From the NCBI RefSeq assembly GCF_010669145.1, contig NZ_CP048632.1, positions 992,001 through 1,056,000 on the forward strand: a stretch of 64,000 nucleotides of DNA. The letters run 5' to 3'. Both the position numbers and the translations under genes were made by a program. Below the pieces are notes generated by a model. That model worked only from the letters and a program-made list of their open reading frames with translations, searched no databases and was not told the DNA's origin. Numbering within the stretch: position 1 is the stretch's first letter; each line of letters opens with the position of its first letter. Below are positions 48,681-57,444 of the stretch, one piece after another. The stretch is from Rhizobium oryzihabitans (GTDB lineage Bacteria; Pseudomonadota; Alphaproteobacteria; Rhizobiales; Rhizobiaceae).

Positions 48681-48799
48681 AGACAGCGAGCCTTTTCGAC
48701 GGCCGTAAGCCCTGCGCTTGCCGGACCAATCTTGGACTTTGCGCCATACACTGTAAAAGGTTTCGACCAGATGCGCTCGATGAACCGAATGGTGACGCC

Positions 48800-49645
48800 A
48801 TGCCTTCCGCCTTTCTTGCCGACCGCCGCCTGATCAGAGTTTCCGGCACGGGTGCCGAGGAGTTTCTGAACAATCTCATTACGGCCGATGTTGAAAATCT
48901 GCCGCAGGGAGAAGCCCGCGCCTCGGCACTTCTGACGCCGCAGGGCAAGATCCTGTTCGATTTCTTGATCGCGCGCGATGGGTCGGACTATCTGATCGAA
49001 ACGGGTGCGGCTGAACTGGATGCGCTGCTGCGCCGCCTTACCATGTACAAGCTGCGCGCACCCGTCGATCTCAAGGCCGAACCTGTCGAAGGCGTGAGCC
49101 TGTTCTGGAATGAGAGCGCGCCTGAAGCGGGCGTGAAGGACGGCCGTTTTGCCAAGGCCGGTATCAATCTTTTCCGTCTGCCGGGCGCGTCGGCCTCCGG
49201 CGATGTCGCTGCCTACGATGCGCTTCGCATCGAACACGGAATTGCCGAATCCGGCCGGGATTACGCGCTGCAGGATGCCTTTCCCCATGATGTGCTGATG
49301 GATGTGAATGACGGCGTCTCCTTCAAAAAGGGCTGCTTCGTCGGTCAGGAGGTCGTCTCGCGCATGAAACATCGTGGCACGGCAAGACGGCGCGTTGTCA
49401 CCGTCGCGGGTGAACGCGAACTTCCCGCTACCGGGACGGACATCACCGCCAACGGAAAACCGGTGGGCACGCTCGGAACCGTTTGTGGCACCAAAGCGCT
49501 TGCCATCGTGCGGATCGACCGTATTGCCGATGCGCTGGCATCCGGCACACCGCTGCTTGCGGACAATATCACTGTCTCCGTGACCCTGCCGGTCTGGAGC
49601 GGCATTTCCTTCCCGACAGTCGATCCGGCGCAGGCGGAGGAATAA
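48800..49645 (+). CDS. ygfZ: Folate-binding YgfZ/GcvT-like protein
   Basis: A 281-residue protein with the signature KGCFVGQEVVSR (about 178-189), including the conserved Cys, plus the N-terminal GTGAEEFLNNLITAD region of the aminomethyltransferase fold. YgfZ/IBA57 proteins use tetrahydrofolate to help repair or build iron-sulfur clusters. I start at 48800 (MPSAFLADR); the frame is open upstream into the repeat, which is not conserved. The HD gene begins 2 bases after its stop. Confidence 0.92.
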   Translation: MPSAFLADRRLIRVSGTGAEEFLNNLITADVENLPQGEARASALLTPQGKILFDFLIARDGSDYLIETGAAELDALLRRLTMYKLRAPVDLKAEPVEGVSLFWNESAPEAGVKDGRFAKAGINLFRLPGASASGDVAAYDALRIEHGIAESGRDYALQDAFPHDVLMDVNDGVSFKKGCFVGQEVVSRMKHRGTARRRVVTVAGERELPATGTDITANGKPVGTLGTVCGTKALAIVRIDRIADALASGTPLLADNITVSVTLPVWSGISFPTVDPAQAEE

Positions 49646-49647
49646 GC

Positions 49648-50271
49648 GTGGCGCCCGCAAAAAGTCCGCGCGCCTGGCAGCGCATGCTTTCCGGGCGGCG
49701 TCTCGACCTGCTCGACCCTTCGCCGCTTGACGTGGAAATCGCCGATATCGCCCATGGCCTTGCCCGCGTCGCCCGCTGGAACGGCCAGACCCGCGGCGAT
49801 CACGCCTTTTCCGTCGCACAGCACTGCCTCATCGTCGAAACGATCTTCTGCCGGATGTGCGCGGGTGCCACGCCCGATGACATGCAGATGGCGCTTCTGC
49901 ATGACGCGCCGGAATATGTCATCGGCGACATGATCTCGCCGTTCAAATCGGTCGTCGGCGGCGGTTACAAGACCGTGGAGAAGAGACTGGAGGCCGCCGT
50001 GCATCTGCGCTTCGGCCTGCCGCCGCATGCCTCGCGCGAATTGAAGGACCGCATCAAGAAGGCAGATACGGTTGCCGCCTTTTTCGAGGCGACGGAGCTT
50101 GCCGGCTTTTCCATCGCCGAGGCGCAGAAATTCTTCGGCCTGCCGCGCGGCATCACCCGCGACATGTTCGATATTACCCCCCTTCCCTCGACGGAGGCGC
50201 AGTCGCTGTTCGTCAAACGTTTCGAGGCGATCGAAGCGCTGCGGGCCGGGAAGACGGGCGACGTGACATGA
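49648..50271 (+). CDS. HD-domain hydrolase, YfbR-like
   Basis: A 207-residue protein with GTG start. The metal site is seen as the His in DHAFSVAQH (about 51-59), the HD pair in LLHDAPEYVIGD (about 85-96) and the later Asp in KKADTVAAFFEA. The pattern, an N-terminal RWNGQTRGDHAFSVA stretch and HDAPE, is close to the 5'-nucleotidase YfbR. It sits between ygfZ and a phosphatase with a four-base ATGA overlap to the latter. Confidence 0.85.
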   Translation: MAPAKSPRAWQRMLSGRRLDLLDPSPLDVEIADIAHGLARVARWNGQTRGDHAFSVAQHCLIVETIFCRMCAGATPDDMQMALLHDAPEYVIGDMISPFKSVVGGGYKTVEKRLEAAVHLRFGLPPHASRELKDRIKKADTVAAFFEATELAGFSIAEAQKFFGLPRGITRDMFDITPLPSTEAQSLFVKRFEAIEALRAGKTGDVT

Positions 50272-50786
50272 CGGCCATCGTCGTATCGCCGCTATCGCGG
50301 ATCGCCGAAATGGCCGTGAAGCACAAGGCCCGCGAAATGGTGACGCTGATCGCCAAGGAGCAGACCTTTCACCGCCCGGCCGTGATTGCCGCAGAGCGGC
50401 ACCTCACACTCGCCATGAACGACATCGCCTTCAAGGGCACGGGCGATCTTATCGCGCCCGATGATGCGCATGTGCTGCGACTGATCGATTTCGCACGCGA
50501 ATGGGATCAATCCGCACCGCTTCTCATCCATTGCTGGATGGGCGTGTCGCGCTCGCCCGCCGCCGCCGTCATTGCGGCGCTCAGCCTCTATCCGGATCAG
50601 GACGAGATGGCGCTTGCACTCAGCCTTCGCGCCGCCTCGCCCTATGCGACGCCCAATGCCCGTATCATCGCCATTGGCGACCGGCTGCTCGGGCGGGACG
50701 GCAGGCTGGTCAAGGCAATCAAGTCAATCGGCAGAGGCGCGGATACGGATGGCAACATGCCGTTCGTATTGCCGCTCGGTGCCTGA
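50268..50786 (+). CDS. Protein tyrosine phosphatase-like protein
   Basis: A 172-residue protein with the P-loop HCWMGVSRSPAA (C-X5-R pattern, about 89-100), the catalytic signature of cysteine-based phosphatases. A candidate general acid Asp lies in DIAF. The ATG overlaps the HD gene stop, so both are co-translated. Homologues in Rhizobiales are called tyrosine phosphatases without a known substrate; a role in nucleotide or phosphoinositide dephosphorylation is possible. Confidence 0.82.
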   Translation: MTAIVVSPLSRIAEMAVKHKAREMVTLIAKEQTFHRPAVIAAERHLTLAMNDIAFKGTGDLIAPDDAHVLRLIDFAREWDQSAPLLIHCWMGVSRSPAAAVIAALSLYPDQDEMALALSLRAASPYATPNARIIAIGDRLLGRDGRLVKAIKSIGRGADTDGNMPFVLPLGA

Positions 50787-50864
50787 AAGCATCCATTTTG
50801 CGGAACCCGGGCGGCGTCCGTTCGTTAGCAACCCTGAACAGCAATGAAAATCACGGGATAATTC

Positions 50865-51686
50865 ATGGAACAACAGGCAACCGATATCATCGTCGCATCG
50901 CAGGCGGCGGTTCGACAGGCGAGCGCGCTTGCGGTGCAATATTCCTTCTCGATCGTCGGCGCGCTTCTGCTGCTCATCGTCGGCTGGCTGGCCGCCACCT
51001 TCCTGCAGCGCTGGGCTTTTCAGGGCCTGTCGCGCATCCGTGGTTTCGATGCGACGCTTGCCGGTTTCTTCGCAGGCGCCATTCGTTACGTGGTGCTCAT
51101 TCTGGTGCTGGTCATGGTACTTGGCCAGTTCGGGGTGCAGACGGCCTCCATTCTTGCCGCACTCGGCGCCGCCGGTCTCGCCATCGGCCTTGCGTTGCAG
51201 GGCACGCTGCAGAACATTGCCGCCGGCATCATGCTTCTGGTGCTGCGCCCCTTCCGGGTCGGCGAATATATCGAGACCAGTTCGGTCAGCGGTACGGTTG
51301 TGGAAATCGGGCTGTTTGCGACCGAGCTTAAAACCAGCGACGGGCTGTATCGCCTCGCGCCCAATTCCACGCTGTGGAACGTGCCGATCACCAACTACAG
51401 CCGCTTCCCCTCACGCCGCCACGAACTGAGCCTGACGGTCAAGAATGACGAGGATCTGTCCGCCGCCCAGGACATGCTGATGCGCGTGGTGCGTTCGGAA
51501 AGCCGTGTGCTGCTCGACCCCGCGCCCGTGACGTTCGTGGATTCGGTCACCACGGACAGCGCCACAGTCAAATTGCGCTACTGGGTGCGCAGCGACAATT
51601 ACTTCGCGACAACGCGTGAGGTGACAAAGGCGATGAAGCTCGCTTTCGACGAGCGCAAAGCGGAAGTGAACGCGCAACCCGCTTGA
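50865..51686 (+). CDS. Small-conductance mechanosensitive channel MscS
   Basis: A 273-residue protein with three N-terminal membrane segments; the pore helix is AALGAAGLAIGLALQGTLQN (about 99-118), rich in Gly and Ala as in E. coli MscS, followed by the beta domain starting RPFRVGEYIE. It opens on membrane tension to release solutes after osmotic downshock. Its length matches the short MscS group. A terminator follows. Confidence 0.93.
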   Translation: MEQQATDIIVASQAAVRQASALAVQYSFSIVGALLLLIVGWLAATFLQRWAFQGLSRIRGFDATLAGFFAGAIRYVVLILVLVMVLGQFGVQTASILAALGAAGLAIGLALQGTLQNIAAGIMLLVLRPFRVGEYIETSSVSGTVVEIGLFATELKTSDGLYRLAPNSTLWNVPITNYSRFPSRRHELSLTVKNDEDLSAAQDMLMRVVRSESRVLLDPAPVTFVDSVTTDSATVKLRYWVRSDNYFATTREVTKAMKLAFDERKAEVNAQPA

Positions 51687-51730
51687 GGACCGCGCTCCCT
51701 GACTTGGTGTTAGACGCTTCTCCAAACATG

Positions 51731-51756
51731 AAGGCCGGCGCTCAGCCGGCTTTTTG
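51731..51756 (+). terminator. Terminator downstream of mscS
   Basis: GCCGGC and GCCGGC pair around a short loop and are followed by TTTTTGCG. The stem is short but GC-rich, and the position, about 45 bases after the mscS stop, fits a rho-independent terminator. Confidence 0.7.
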
Positions 51757-51812
51757 CGTTTTCAGATACCGCCCTTGCGTCTGCAGGCGGACGTGTTTAT
51801 ACGATGAATCGT

Positions 51813-51831
51813 AATGTTATTACATAACTTA
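51813..51831. promoter_or_regulatory. Zur box upstream of zinT
   Basis: The core GTTAT-TAC-ATAAC (51816-51828) is a perfect palindrome matching the GTTATnnnATAAC core of proteobacterial Zur operators, with AT-rich flanks. It lies 38 bases before the zinT start, where it would overlap the promoter. Zur with zinc would repress zinT and release it on zinc starvation. Confidence 0.8.
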
Positions 51832-51865
51832 TTTTTCGCTTTACAGACACACAAGGGCCAGAAGA

Positions 51866-52543
51866 ATGCAAAAAACGATCACCCGCGTCACCGGCGCGCT
51901 TGCAATCGGTTCCATGCTGCTGATGACAGCCCCGGCACTGGCGGCCGGCAAAGACAAGGCTTCCTCCGCTCATAGCCACGACCACAGCCATGGCCAGACC
52001 GAAGCCGAGAAGCAGATTTACAAGGGTTATTTCGAGGATGCCCAGGTGAAGCCACGCACGCTTTCCGACTGGGAAGGCGACTGGCAGTCGGTCTACCCCT
52101 ATCTGCTGAACGGCTCCCTCGATCCGATCATGGCGGAAAAGGCGGCGCATGGAGACATGAGCGCCGAGGAATATCGCGCCTATTACGAGATCGGCTACAA
52201 GACCGACGTCAATCGCATCGTCATCAAGGGTAACAGCTTCTCCTTCTATCGCGGAGCCAAGCCCGTTGAGGCTACCTATGCCGCCGACGGCTACGAAATC
52301 CTGACCTATAAGAAGGGCAATCGCGGTGTCAGGTACATTTTCAAGAAGACCATTGGAGATGCCGCAGCTCCGCAATTCGTCCAGTTCAGCGACCACACCA
52401 TCGCGCCTGCCAAGGCCGGCCATTACCACCTTTATTGGGGCAATGACCGCAAGGCGCTACTCGACGAGGTGACCAATTGGCCGACCTATTATCCGTTTAT
52501 GATGGACGGCCCGGAGATTGTGAAGGAAATGGCAGCGCATTGA
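51866..52543 (+). CDS. zinT: Periplasmic zinc-binding protein ZinT
   Basis: A 225-residue protein with a signal peptide (about 1-27, cleavage after ALAAG), then a His-rich segment AHSHDHSHGQ (about 36-45) and the ZinT domain with TLSDWEGDWQSVYPYLLNG and the zinc ligands HTIAP, HYHLYWG. ZinT captures zinc in the periplasm and hands it to ZnuA during zinc shortage. The Zur box upstream and the extra His stretch support this role. It stands alone here; no znu genes are in the window. Confidence 0.93.
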   Translation: MQKTITRVTGALAIGSMLLMTAPALAAGKDKASSAHSHDHSHGQTEAEKQIYKGYFEDAQVKPRTLSDWEGDWQSVYPYLLNGSLDPIMAEKAAHGDMSAEEYRAYYEIGYKTDVNRIVIKGNSFSFYRGAKPVEATYAADGYEILTYKKGNRGVRYIFKKTIGDAAAPQFVQFSDHTIAPAKAGHYHLYWGNDRKALLDEVTNWPTYYPFMMDGPEIVKEMAAH

Positions 52544-52606
52544 GAGCGCAGGCTCGCAACCTTCCGCAGCATGCGTGAATGACGCGAGTGGTTGAGGCTT
52601 TTCGCC

Positions 52607-52723
52607 TTCTCCCCGAGGGGGAGAAGGTCGCGGCAGCGGGATGAGGGGGCAAGGGTCGAGATATTCGGCAACGTTGCCCCCTCATCCGACCCTTCGGGCC
52701 ACCTTCTCCCCCTCGGGGAGAAG
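52607..52723. repeat. Intergenic mosaic repeat, family B, copy 1
   Basis: Inverted ends contain TTCTCCCC...GGGGAGAA palindromes; inside lie GCGGCAGCGGGATGAGGGGG and, on the other side, CCCCCTCATCCGACCCTTCG. The copy at 57445-57569 carries the same parts in opposite order. It separates convergent zinT and the ABC permease gene. Confidence 0.8.
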
Positions 52724-52740
52724 AAACGAGCGGCCACCGA

Positions 52741-53559
52741 TCACTGTCCCATGGTCGAGCGATGCGCCCAGCCGGTCATGCGCTTTTCGAGCCAGGCCAT
52801 GATCGCGTACATGACGATGCCCTCCACGGCGAGCATGAGCAGGCCGGCGAAGACCAGCGGCACGTTGAACTGGCTCTGTGCCGAACTCATCATATTGCCA
52901 AGGCCATAGTTGGAGGCGACGGTTTCCGATACGACCGAGCCGACGAAGGCAAGCGTGATGGCGATTTTCAGCGAGCCGAAGAAGTAAGGCATGGAGCGCG
53001 GAATGCCGACCTTCAGCATGATATCCATTTTCTTTGCACCGAGTGCGCGCAGCACATCCTCCGTTTCCGGCTCGATGGTGGCAAGGCCGGTCGCGACGTT
53101 GACGACAATCGGGAAGAAGGAGATCAGGAAGGCGGTGAGAACCGCAGGCACGGTGCCAATGCCAAACCAGATGACGAGGATCGGCACCAGCGCCACTTTC
53201 GGAATGGCGTTAAAACCGATCATCAGTGGATAAAGCCCGGCATAGATGGTTTTCGACCAGCCGATAAAAAGGCCGATGGCGAGACCGGCGGCGACCGCAA
53301 TGGCAAAGCCCAGCGTCGTGGTATACAGCGTCTGAAGCGAGTTCTTCCAGATCGGCGACCAATATTGCACGATGGCCTGCCCTACTCTGACAGGCGACGG
53401 CAGAATGGTCGGCGGCATTTTCAGCGCGTAAACCAGGAGTTCCCACAGCACGAACAGCGCCAGCGTATAAAGCCAGGGGGCGGCTTTCACCCAGTTGACC
53501 CGGTCGATCAGGGGCTTGCGCGGCGCGGCCGCCACGGTGCTTTCAGCAATCGCGCTCAT
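52741..53559 (-). CDS. ABC transporter permease (SsuC/TauC type)
   Basis: A 272-residue inner-membrane protein with about six membrane segments and the EAA loop region ALGAKKMDIMLKVGIPRSMPY that contacts the ATPase. It belongs with the two genes upstream on the same strand to an importer of the nitrate/sulfonate/taurine family. Its ATG overlaps the stop of the ATPase gene by four bases. The transported compound is unknown. Confidence 0.9.
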   Translation of the reverse strand: MSAIAESTVAAAPRKPLIDRVNWVKAAPWLYTLALFVLWELLVYALKMPPTILPSPVRVGQAIVQYWSPIWKNSLQTLYTTTLGFAIAVAAGLAIGLFIGWSKTIYAGLYPLMIGFNAIPKVALVPILVIWFGIGTVPAVLTAFLISFFPIVVNVATGLATIEPETEDVLRALGAKKMDIMLKVGIPRSMPYFFGSLKIAITLAFVGSVVSETVASNYGLGNMMSSAQSQFNVPLVFAGLLMLAVEGIVMYAIMAWLEKRMTGWAHRSTMGQ

Positions 53560-54344
53560 GCCGCCACCCTCGCCTGCGCTATCTCGCCATGCAGTTCCTG
53601 CACCATGTCGTTAAAACCCTTGTCATACATGATATCCAGCTGGCGGGGGCGTGCGAAAGGCACGCGGTGTTCAGCCAGCACGCGGCCAGGCCTTGCGCTC
53701 ATCACGAAAATCTTGTCGGCGAGAAAGGTCGCTTCGCGCAGATCGTGCGTCACCAGAATGATGGTAACCCGCTGCGCGGCATGCAGATCGCGGATGACGC
53801 ACCACAATTCCTCGCGGGTAAAAGCATCGAGCGCGCCGAAGGGTTCATCCAGCATCAGGAGATCCGGCTCGTGGATCAAAGCGCGACACAGATTGGCGCG
53901 CTGCTGCATGCCGCCGGAAAGCTGCCAGGGATATTTGGAGCCGAAGCCTTTCAGACCGACAATCTCCAGCAGCCGCTCGGCTTTTGCGACATATTCCGCC
54001 TTGTGGGCGCGCAGGCGCCGGCGATGTTTCTCGACGATCTCCAGCGGTAGCAGGATGTTTTCAAGCGTGGTGCGCCAGGGCAGCATTGTCGGGTTCTGAA
54101 ACGCCATGCCGACGATGGAAACCGGCTCCGTGACCTGCCGCCCGGCAACGATGACATTGCCCTTCTGCGGAATATGCAGCCCCGTCACCAGCTTCATGAG
54201 CGTCGACTTGCCACAGCCCGAGGGGCCGACGACGGCCGCGAACTCACCCTTGTCGACCGTCAGATTAAGGCCGGATACGGCCAGCGTGCCGGCCGACCCG
54301 CCGTAGCGCATGTCGACATTGTCTATTTCCACGAGATGTGACAT
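53556..54344 (-). CDS. ABC transporter ATP-binding protein (SsuB/TauB type)
   Basis: A 262-residue ATPase with Walker A GPSGCGKST (about 39-47), Q-loop MAFQNPTMLPW, signature LSGGMQQR, Walker B LLMLDEPFGALD and the H-loop VTHDLREA. It powers the permease encoded next to it. It is separated from the substrate-binding protein gene by a 184-base gap that contains a repeat element. Confidence 0.92.
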   Translation of the reverse strand: MSHLVEIDNVDMRYGGSAGTLAVSGLNLTVDKGEFAAVVGPSGCGKSTLMKLVTGLHIPQKGNVIVAGRQVTEPVSIVGMAFQNPTMLPWRTTLENILLPLEIVEKHRRRLRAHKAEYVAKAERLLEIVGLKGFGSKYPWQLSGGMQQRANLCRALIHEPDLLMLDEPFGALDAFTREELWCVIRDLHAAQRVTIILVTHDLREATFLADKIFVMSARPGRVLAEHRVPFARPRQLDIMYDKGFNDMVQELHGEIAQARVAA

Positions 54345-54403
54345 CGCAGTCCCCAGTTTTTCGGCGCGCGCAACCTCACCACAGTCAACGCCACACCTCT
54401 ATT

Positions 54404-54480
54404 TCGTCATCCTCGGGTTTGACCCGAGGATCCACTATTCCAGCCGGCGATGGATCCTCGCCTCAAGGGCGAGGATGACG
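54404..54480. repeat. Short intergenic mosaic repeat, family D
   Basis: CGTCATCCTCGGGTTTGACC and, in reverse, the GGCGAGGATGACG region bound a 77-base element with inner palindromes CCTCGGGTTTGACCCGAGG and CCTCGCCTCAAGGGCGAGG. The CGTCATCC ends are like those at 48567-48680. It lies inside the ABC operon between the binding-protein and ATPase genes, so it will be part of the mRNA. Confidence 0.7.
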
Positions 54481-54528
54481 TGGAGAAACTCCACCACTCC
54501 AGGCGCCAAACAGGCCCCACAAATCCCC

Positions 54529-55572
54529 TCAGGGAAGCATGCGCTCTTCCTTGGCCGGGAGGTAGGTCGCGTCAAAGACCTGATCCGCCTTGACGTTACC
54601 CTTGAGGCCAAGCGAGACTTTCAGCGTCTCGACGGAAGCGGCGAGCCTGGCCGGATCGACGCCGCCCATGCCATTTTCCACCACATAGGGCGTCTTGATG
54701 TTCATGCTGTTGGCCATGTTGAGGCGTTCGAGCTCGATGGCGCTGTCGAGCGTTTCGTTGCGCTTGAGCACGGCCGCCACACCCTCTTCCGGGGTCTTGA
54801 CGGAATCGGCGAAGCCCTTGGCCAGCGCCTTCAGGAAACCCTTGACGGCATCGGGGTTTTTCTCAGCGAAATCAGTGTTTACCAGCACCGCATTGCCATA
54901 AAGATTCAAGCCGTGCTCGGCCATTAGAATGGTCGAGATATCGTCATCGGCAATGCCCTGCTTCTTCAAGTTGAGGATCACCGAAAAGGCAAAACCGAAA
55001 ACGGCATCGACATCGCCCTTGGCCAGCATCGGCTCACGCACCGGGAAGCCGATCGATTCGATCTTGATCTTGCTGTCATCAAGCCCGGCGACCTGTTTAA
55101 AGGCAGGCCATTGCGCAAAGGCGCCATCCGGCGGCGGCGCGCCGAGCTTCTTGCCTTCCAGCGACTTCGGATCGCCGGTGACGCCGAGCGACTTGCGGCC
55201 GACAACGGCAAATGTCGGGCGTTCATAGACCATGTAGACAGCCTTGATCTTCTGGCTCGGATCCTCGTCGAGGAACTTCATCACCGAATTGATGTCGCCG
55301 AAACCCATCTGGTAAGCGCCGGTCGCCACGCGCGGAATGGCCTCCACCGAGCCGTTGCCGCTGTCGATCGTCACGTCGAGGCCTTCAGCCTTGAAGTATC
55401 CCTTGTCGAGCGCCAGCAGGAAGCCGGCGGCGGGACCTTCGAACTTCCAGTCGAGCGTGAATTTCACCGGCGTTTCGGCATGAGCACCCGTTACGGGCAA
55501 CGTAAATCCGGCAGCGGCGGAGACAGCGGCAATGGCCAGAGCCCTGGACAACAACCTGCGCGTTAACATCAT
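54529..55572 (-). CDS. ABC transporter substrate-binding protein (NMT1/THI5-like)
   Basis: A 347-residue periplasmic protein with a signal peptide (about 1-32, cleavage near GAHAE), then KFTLDWKFEGPAAGFLLALD, GYFKAEGLDVTI and GYQMGFGDINS-like segments of the SsuA/THI5 family. Members bind sulfonates, nitrate, thiamine precursors or other small heterocycles, and the sequence does not tell which. It heads the importer operon; a perfect 29-base palindrome lies 71 bases upstream. Confidence 0.88.
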   Translation of the reverse strand: MMLTRRLLSRALAIAAVSAAAGFTLPVTGAHAETPVKFTLDWKFEGPAAGFLLALDKGYFKAEGLDVTIDSGNGSVEAIPRVATGAYQMGFGDINSVMKFLDEDPSQKIKAVYMVYERPTFAVVGRKSLGVTGDPKSLEGKKLGAPPPDGAFAQWPAFKQVAGLDDSKIKIESIGFPVREPMLAKGDVDAVFGFAFSVILNLKKQGIADDDISTILMAEHGLNLYGNAVLVNTDFAEKNPDAVKGFLKALAKGFADSVKTPEEGVAAVLKRNETLDSAIELERLNMANSMNIKTPYVVENGMGGVDPARLAASVETLKVSLGLKGNVKADQVFDATYLPAKEERMLP

Positions 55573-55643
55573 CTATTCCCCTGATGGTTTTGTTGGATTG
55601 GTTGCATAAGACCCAATTCCAGCCCTCAAGGCAAGATAAAATT

Positions 55644-55685
55644 GCATACAAAATAGCCGTTATTTTGTATGCTTATTTTATATGC
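55644..55685. promoter_or_regulatory. Palindromic operator with extra half site between divergent genes
   Basis: GCATACAAAATA (55644-55655), five bases, and TATTTTGTATGC (55661-55672) are perfect inverted copies. The right half recurs almost exactly as TTATTTTATATGC (55673-55685), giving three half sites in a row. It lies between the divergent ABC importer and dioxygenase-fusion genes and looks like a binding site for a dimeric regulator of GntR or similar type; no regulator gene is adjacent. Confidence 0.7.
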
Positions 55686-55861
55686 ATCATTGATTGATAT
55701 GGAGGCAAAAAGCCCTATCTCTGCCCATCTCGCATGCAACGAAGCCAGGGCAATTCCGTTCATGCAGAGAACACAGCGTTCTCATTTGCCGGGGTTGCGG
55801 ATCAGGTGCAGGGTAAGACAAATAGAGCCACGAATGGCAGGCAAAACGACGGGACGGCACG

Positions 55862-57415
55862 ATGAATTCTGCACTGGGCATACACCACATCACCATGATC
55901 ACCCGGAAGGTGCAGGCGAATGTCGATTTTTACGCCGGCTTCCTCGGCTTAAGGCTGGCCAAGCGCACGGCGGGCTTCGAAGACGCGATGCAGCTTCATC
56001 TGCTCTATGGCGACGATATCGCCTCACCCGGTTCCCTGCTGACCTTTCTGGTCTGGGAAGATGGTGGCCAGGGCCGTGTGGGTTATGGCCAGACGCTGGA
56101 GGTCTCACTGGCGATCGATCCCGCCAGCATCGGTTTCTGGCTGACGCGGGCGCTGAAATTCGGCATCCGCGCCGAGGGACCATCCGACGAATTCAGCACC
56201 CCGGTCATCCGGTTGAAAGACCCTGATGGCCTCATCGTCAAGCTGGTCGGCACCCACGCCTTCCCCGATGCCACGCCGCATGTAACCAACGACATTCCGG
56301 CAGAAGACGCCATTCGCCGCATCTATGGCGCAACCGTGCTGAGCGAGGTGCCGGAAGAAACGGTGGCTTTCCTCACAAAATATTTCGGTTACCAGCAGGA
56401 AAGCCAGACGGGCGCTATCCGCCGGCTCGTTTCGAAAAGCGATGACATCATCGACGTGCGTGACGCCACCGGCTTCTGGTCCAGCGCACCGGGCACCGGC
56501 ACCGTCGATCATATCGCTTTCCGCGCACAGGATCTGGACGAGCTGAACGCCGTGCTGGGTGAGCTGAAATCGTTGAATTCCAGCACCACCAATGCCCATG
56601 ACCGGAAATATTTCCACTCGCTTTATGTCCGCGAACCGGGTGGAGTGCTGATCGAAATGGCGACCGACGCGCCCGGCATGACCGTTGACGAACCCCTGGA
56701 AGCGCTTGGCGAAAAGCTGTTCATTCCGCCGCTTTTCATGAAGGATGAGGCGGATGTGCGCGTCGCGCTGCCGCAATTCTCGATGCCCGGCGAAGAGCGT
56801 ATCGTCTATCGCGACCTGCCTTTCGTGCACCGCTTCTACACGCCCGAAAAACCTGACGGTAGCACCCTCATCCTGCTGCACGGTTCCGGCGGCAGCGAGA
56901 CGAGCCTGATGCCGCTGGCGCACCGGGCGGCGCCGGGTGCCACGCTTCTCGGCGTTCGCGGCCGCAGCACGGAAGAGGACATCGCCCGCTGGTTCCGCCG
57001 CTATCCCGATTTCAGCTTCGACCAGAAGGATATCGTCACGGAGGCGGAAGCCTTTGCCGCCTTTGTGGATGGCGCGATCCGGTCCTATGGCCTTGATCGT
57101 TCGAGGCTTCGTTTTGTCGGCCATTCCAATGGCGCGAATTTCTATACCGCCTTTGCAGCGCTTTATCCGGAGCTTGCCGGAGACGCGCTGCTCTATCGGC
57201 CGATGCCGGTTCTAGAGACCTGGCCGGAAACCGATCTTTCCGGGCGGAACTTCCTGCTTGTGGCCGGCGAACGCGATAAATATCGCGACAAGGCGACGGA
57301 GCTGCGAGACAGGATTTCCTGCAGCGGCGCGCAGGCCGGGGTGGAAATGGTGGATGACGGACACGAGCTTGGGCTTGCAGATATCGAGGCGGCGCGGCGC
57401 TGGCTTGCGGCGTGA
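55862..57415 (+). CDS. Ring-cleaving dioxygenase fused to an alpha/beta hydrolase (MhqO-MhqD like)
   Basis: A 517-residue fusion. Residues 1-310 are a two-module extradiol (glyoxalase-fold) dioxygenase: HHITMITRKVQANVDFYAGF at the start, a second module from about 155 with HIAFRAQDL and REPGGVLIEMATDAPG (His and Glu metal ligands). Residues 320-517 are a hydrolase with LHGSGGSE, the nucleophile GHSNGAN and a late DGHEL. MhqO and MhqD are separate proteins for quinone resistance in Bacillus; here they are one chain. It stands alone, divergent from the ABC importer. Confidence 0.88.
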   Translation: MNSALGIHHITMITRKVQANVDFYAGFLGLRLAKRTAGFEDAMQLHLLYGDDIASPGSLLTFLVWEDGGQGRVGYGQTLEVSLAIDPASIGFWLTRALKFGIRAEGPSDEFSTPVIRLKDPDGLIVKLVGTHAFPDATPHVTNDIPAEDAIRRIYGATVLSEVPEETVAFLTKYFGYQQESQTGAIRRLVSKSDDIIDVRDATGFWSSAPGTGTVDHIAFRAQDLDELNAVLGELKSLNSSTTNAHDRKYFHSLYVREPGGVLIEMATDAPGMTVDEPLEALGEKLFIPPLFMKDEADVRVALPQFSMPGEERIVYRDLPFVHRFYTPEKPDGSTLILLHGSGGSETSLMPLAHRAAPGATLLGVRGRSTEEDIARWFRRYPDFSFDQKDIVTEAEAFAAFVDGAIRSYGLDRSRLRFVGHSNGANFYTAFAALYPELAGDALLYRPMPVLETWPETDLSGRNFLLVAGERDKYRDKATELRDRISCSGAQAGVEMVDDGHELGLADIEAARRWLAA

Positions 57416-57444
57416 CCATCTGAAGATACAGCGTCGCCTCTTGG

